From assembly GCF_013391415.1 (NCBI RefSeq), contig NZ_JACAXB010000008.1, forward strand, positions 1 through 64,000: a stretch of DNA of 64,000 nt, written 5' to 3'. Shown here piece by piece: positions 63,659-64,000 of this stretch (position 1 is the stretch's first letter; each line of letters starts with the position of its first letter). The position numbers were made by a program, and so were the translations under genes. The notes under the pieces are model-generated. The model was given only the letters and a program-made list of their open reading frames with translations. It was not told the DNA's origin and searched no databases. The stretch comes from Aquitalea sp. LB_tupeE (GTDB lineage Bacteria; Pseudomonadota; Gammaproteobacteria; Burkholderiales; Chromobacteriaceae).

Positions 63659-64000
63659 ATGAGCACCCGACAAGCAGCACTGTTCATTTCACATGGCGCC
63701 CCTACCCTGCCGCTGGAAGACAGCCCGACACGCCACTTTCTGACCCGACTGGGTGAAACGCTGCCGCGTCCCCGTGCCATTGTGGTGGTTTCAGCGCACT
63801 GGGAAACCAGCATTCCCACCGTCAACCTGGCTGCCAAGCCAGAAACCATGTACGACTTCGGTGGTTTTCCGGCAGCGCTCTACACCTTGCGCTATCCGGC
63901 CAGCACCGACCTTGGCCTGGCCGCAGATGTGGTAGACCGGCTACGCAATGCCGGGCTTCGGGTGGGCACCACCGACCAGCGCGCACTGGACCATGGCATG
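63659..64000 (+). CDS. ygiD: LigB-family extradiol dioxygenase (YgiD-like), 3' end outside window
   Basis: The first 114 codons of a class III extradiol ring-cleavage dioxygenase of the 4,5-DOPA dioxygenase (YgiD) type. Metal-ligand motifs seen are FISHGAPTLPLE (His) and VVVSAHWET (His), followed by TMYDFGGFPAALYTLRYPA. The start is the ATG at 63659, with in-frame ATGs at 63632 and 63650 as alternatives. None has a strong Shine-Dalgarno. The gene continues past position 64000. Confidence 0.85.
   Translation, partial: MSTRQAALFISHGAPTLPLEDSPTRHFLTRLGETLPRPRAIVVVSAHWETSIPTVNLAAKPETMYDFGGFPAALYTLRYPASTDLGLAADVVDRLRNAGLRVGTTDQRALDHGM

Overview
ORGANISM. The window looks like a betaproteobacterial chromosome, most likely order Neisseriales, family Chromobacteriaceae (Aquitalea/Vogesella/Chromobacterium type). 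The grounds are the gene order rlmN-pilW-rodZ-ispG-hisS-yfgM-bamB-der-hfq-hflX-hflK-hflC-hisZ-purA, the use of HisZ, and the moderately high GC content. The family call rests on gene order and protein character, not on a database search. No prophage, CRISPR array or plasmid backbone is visible. LAYOUT. 1-386: what looks like a leftward rRNA promoter and leader (the rRNA genes would lie outside the window), then the rnr terminator. 387-3475: RNase R (leftward) and three identical tRNA-Leu(CAG) genes (rightward) whose consensus promoter overlaps the rnr start codon. 3499-9685: MFS exporter, phospholipase C/acid phosphatase lipoprotein, di-haem cytochrome c peroxidase lipoprotein, and an oxidoreductase/UPF0303 pair. 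9824-25212: a long leftward housekeeping block. ndk comes first, then a compact run from rlmN to hflC covering 23S rRNA methylation, type IV pilus assembly, cell shape, isoprenoids, histidyl-tRNA, outer-membrane assembly, ribosome GTPase, Hfq and FtsH modulators, and finally hisZ and purA. 25352-26185: a SPOR-domain protein. 26349-47032: a myo-inositol catabolic island of about 20.7 kb. It holds iolC-iolE-iolB-iolA, an RpiR-type regulator, an EamA transporter, a sugar ABC transporter, iolD plus a second iolE, a LacI-type regulator, iolH-iolI-iolG, and two further Gfo/Idh/MocA dehydrogenases. 47166-56896: a membrane diguanylate cyclase, an acetate/succinate CoA-transferase, and a TetR regulator beside a complete RND tripartite efflux operon. 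57162-58860: a small unknown gene followed by IS5-family and IS630-family debris. 58931-59350: tRNA-Thr(CGT) and two identical tRNA-Pro(CGG) genes (leftward). 59443-64000: rdgC, katG, two very small ORFs, and the start of a LigB-type dioxygenase that runs off the window. HOW THE INOSITOL ISLAND WORKS. Inositol would enter through the periplasmic binding protein, ATPase and permease. It would be oxidised by IolG-type dehydrogenases, isomerised by IolI, dehydrated by IolE, hydrolysed by IolD, isomerised by IolB, phosphorylated and probably cleaved by the IolC-DUF2090 fusion, and the resulting semialdehyde oxidised by IolA. Two regulatory inputs are visible. Paired AT-rich inverted repeats (core GAAA-N4-TTTC) with centres about 30 bp apart precede four inositol promoters and are the likely RpiR-family operators. 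A separate 18-bp palindrome between the LacI-type gene and iolH is the likely LacI operator. This two-regulator design, with duplicated IolE and triplicated IolG, is the most interesting system in the window.
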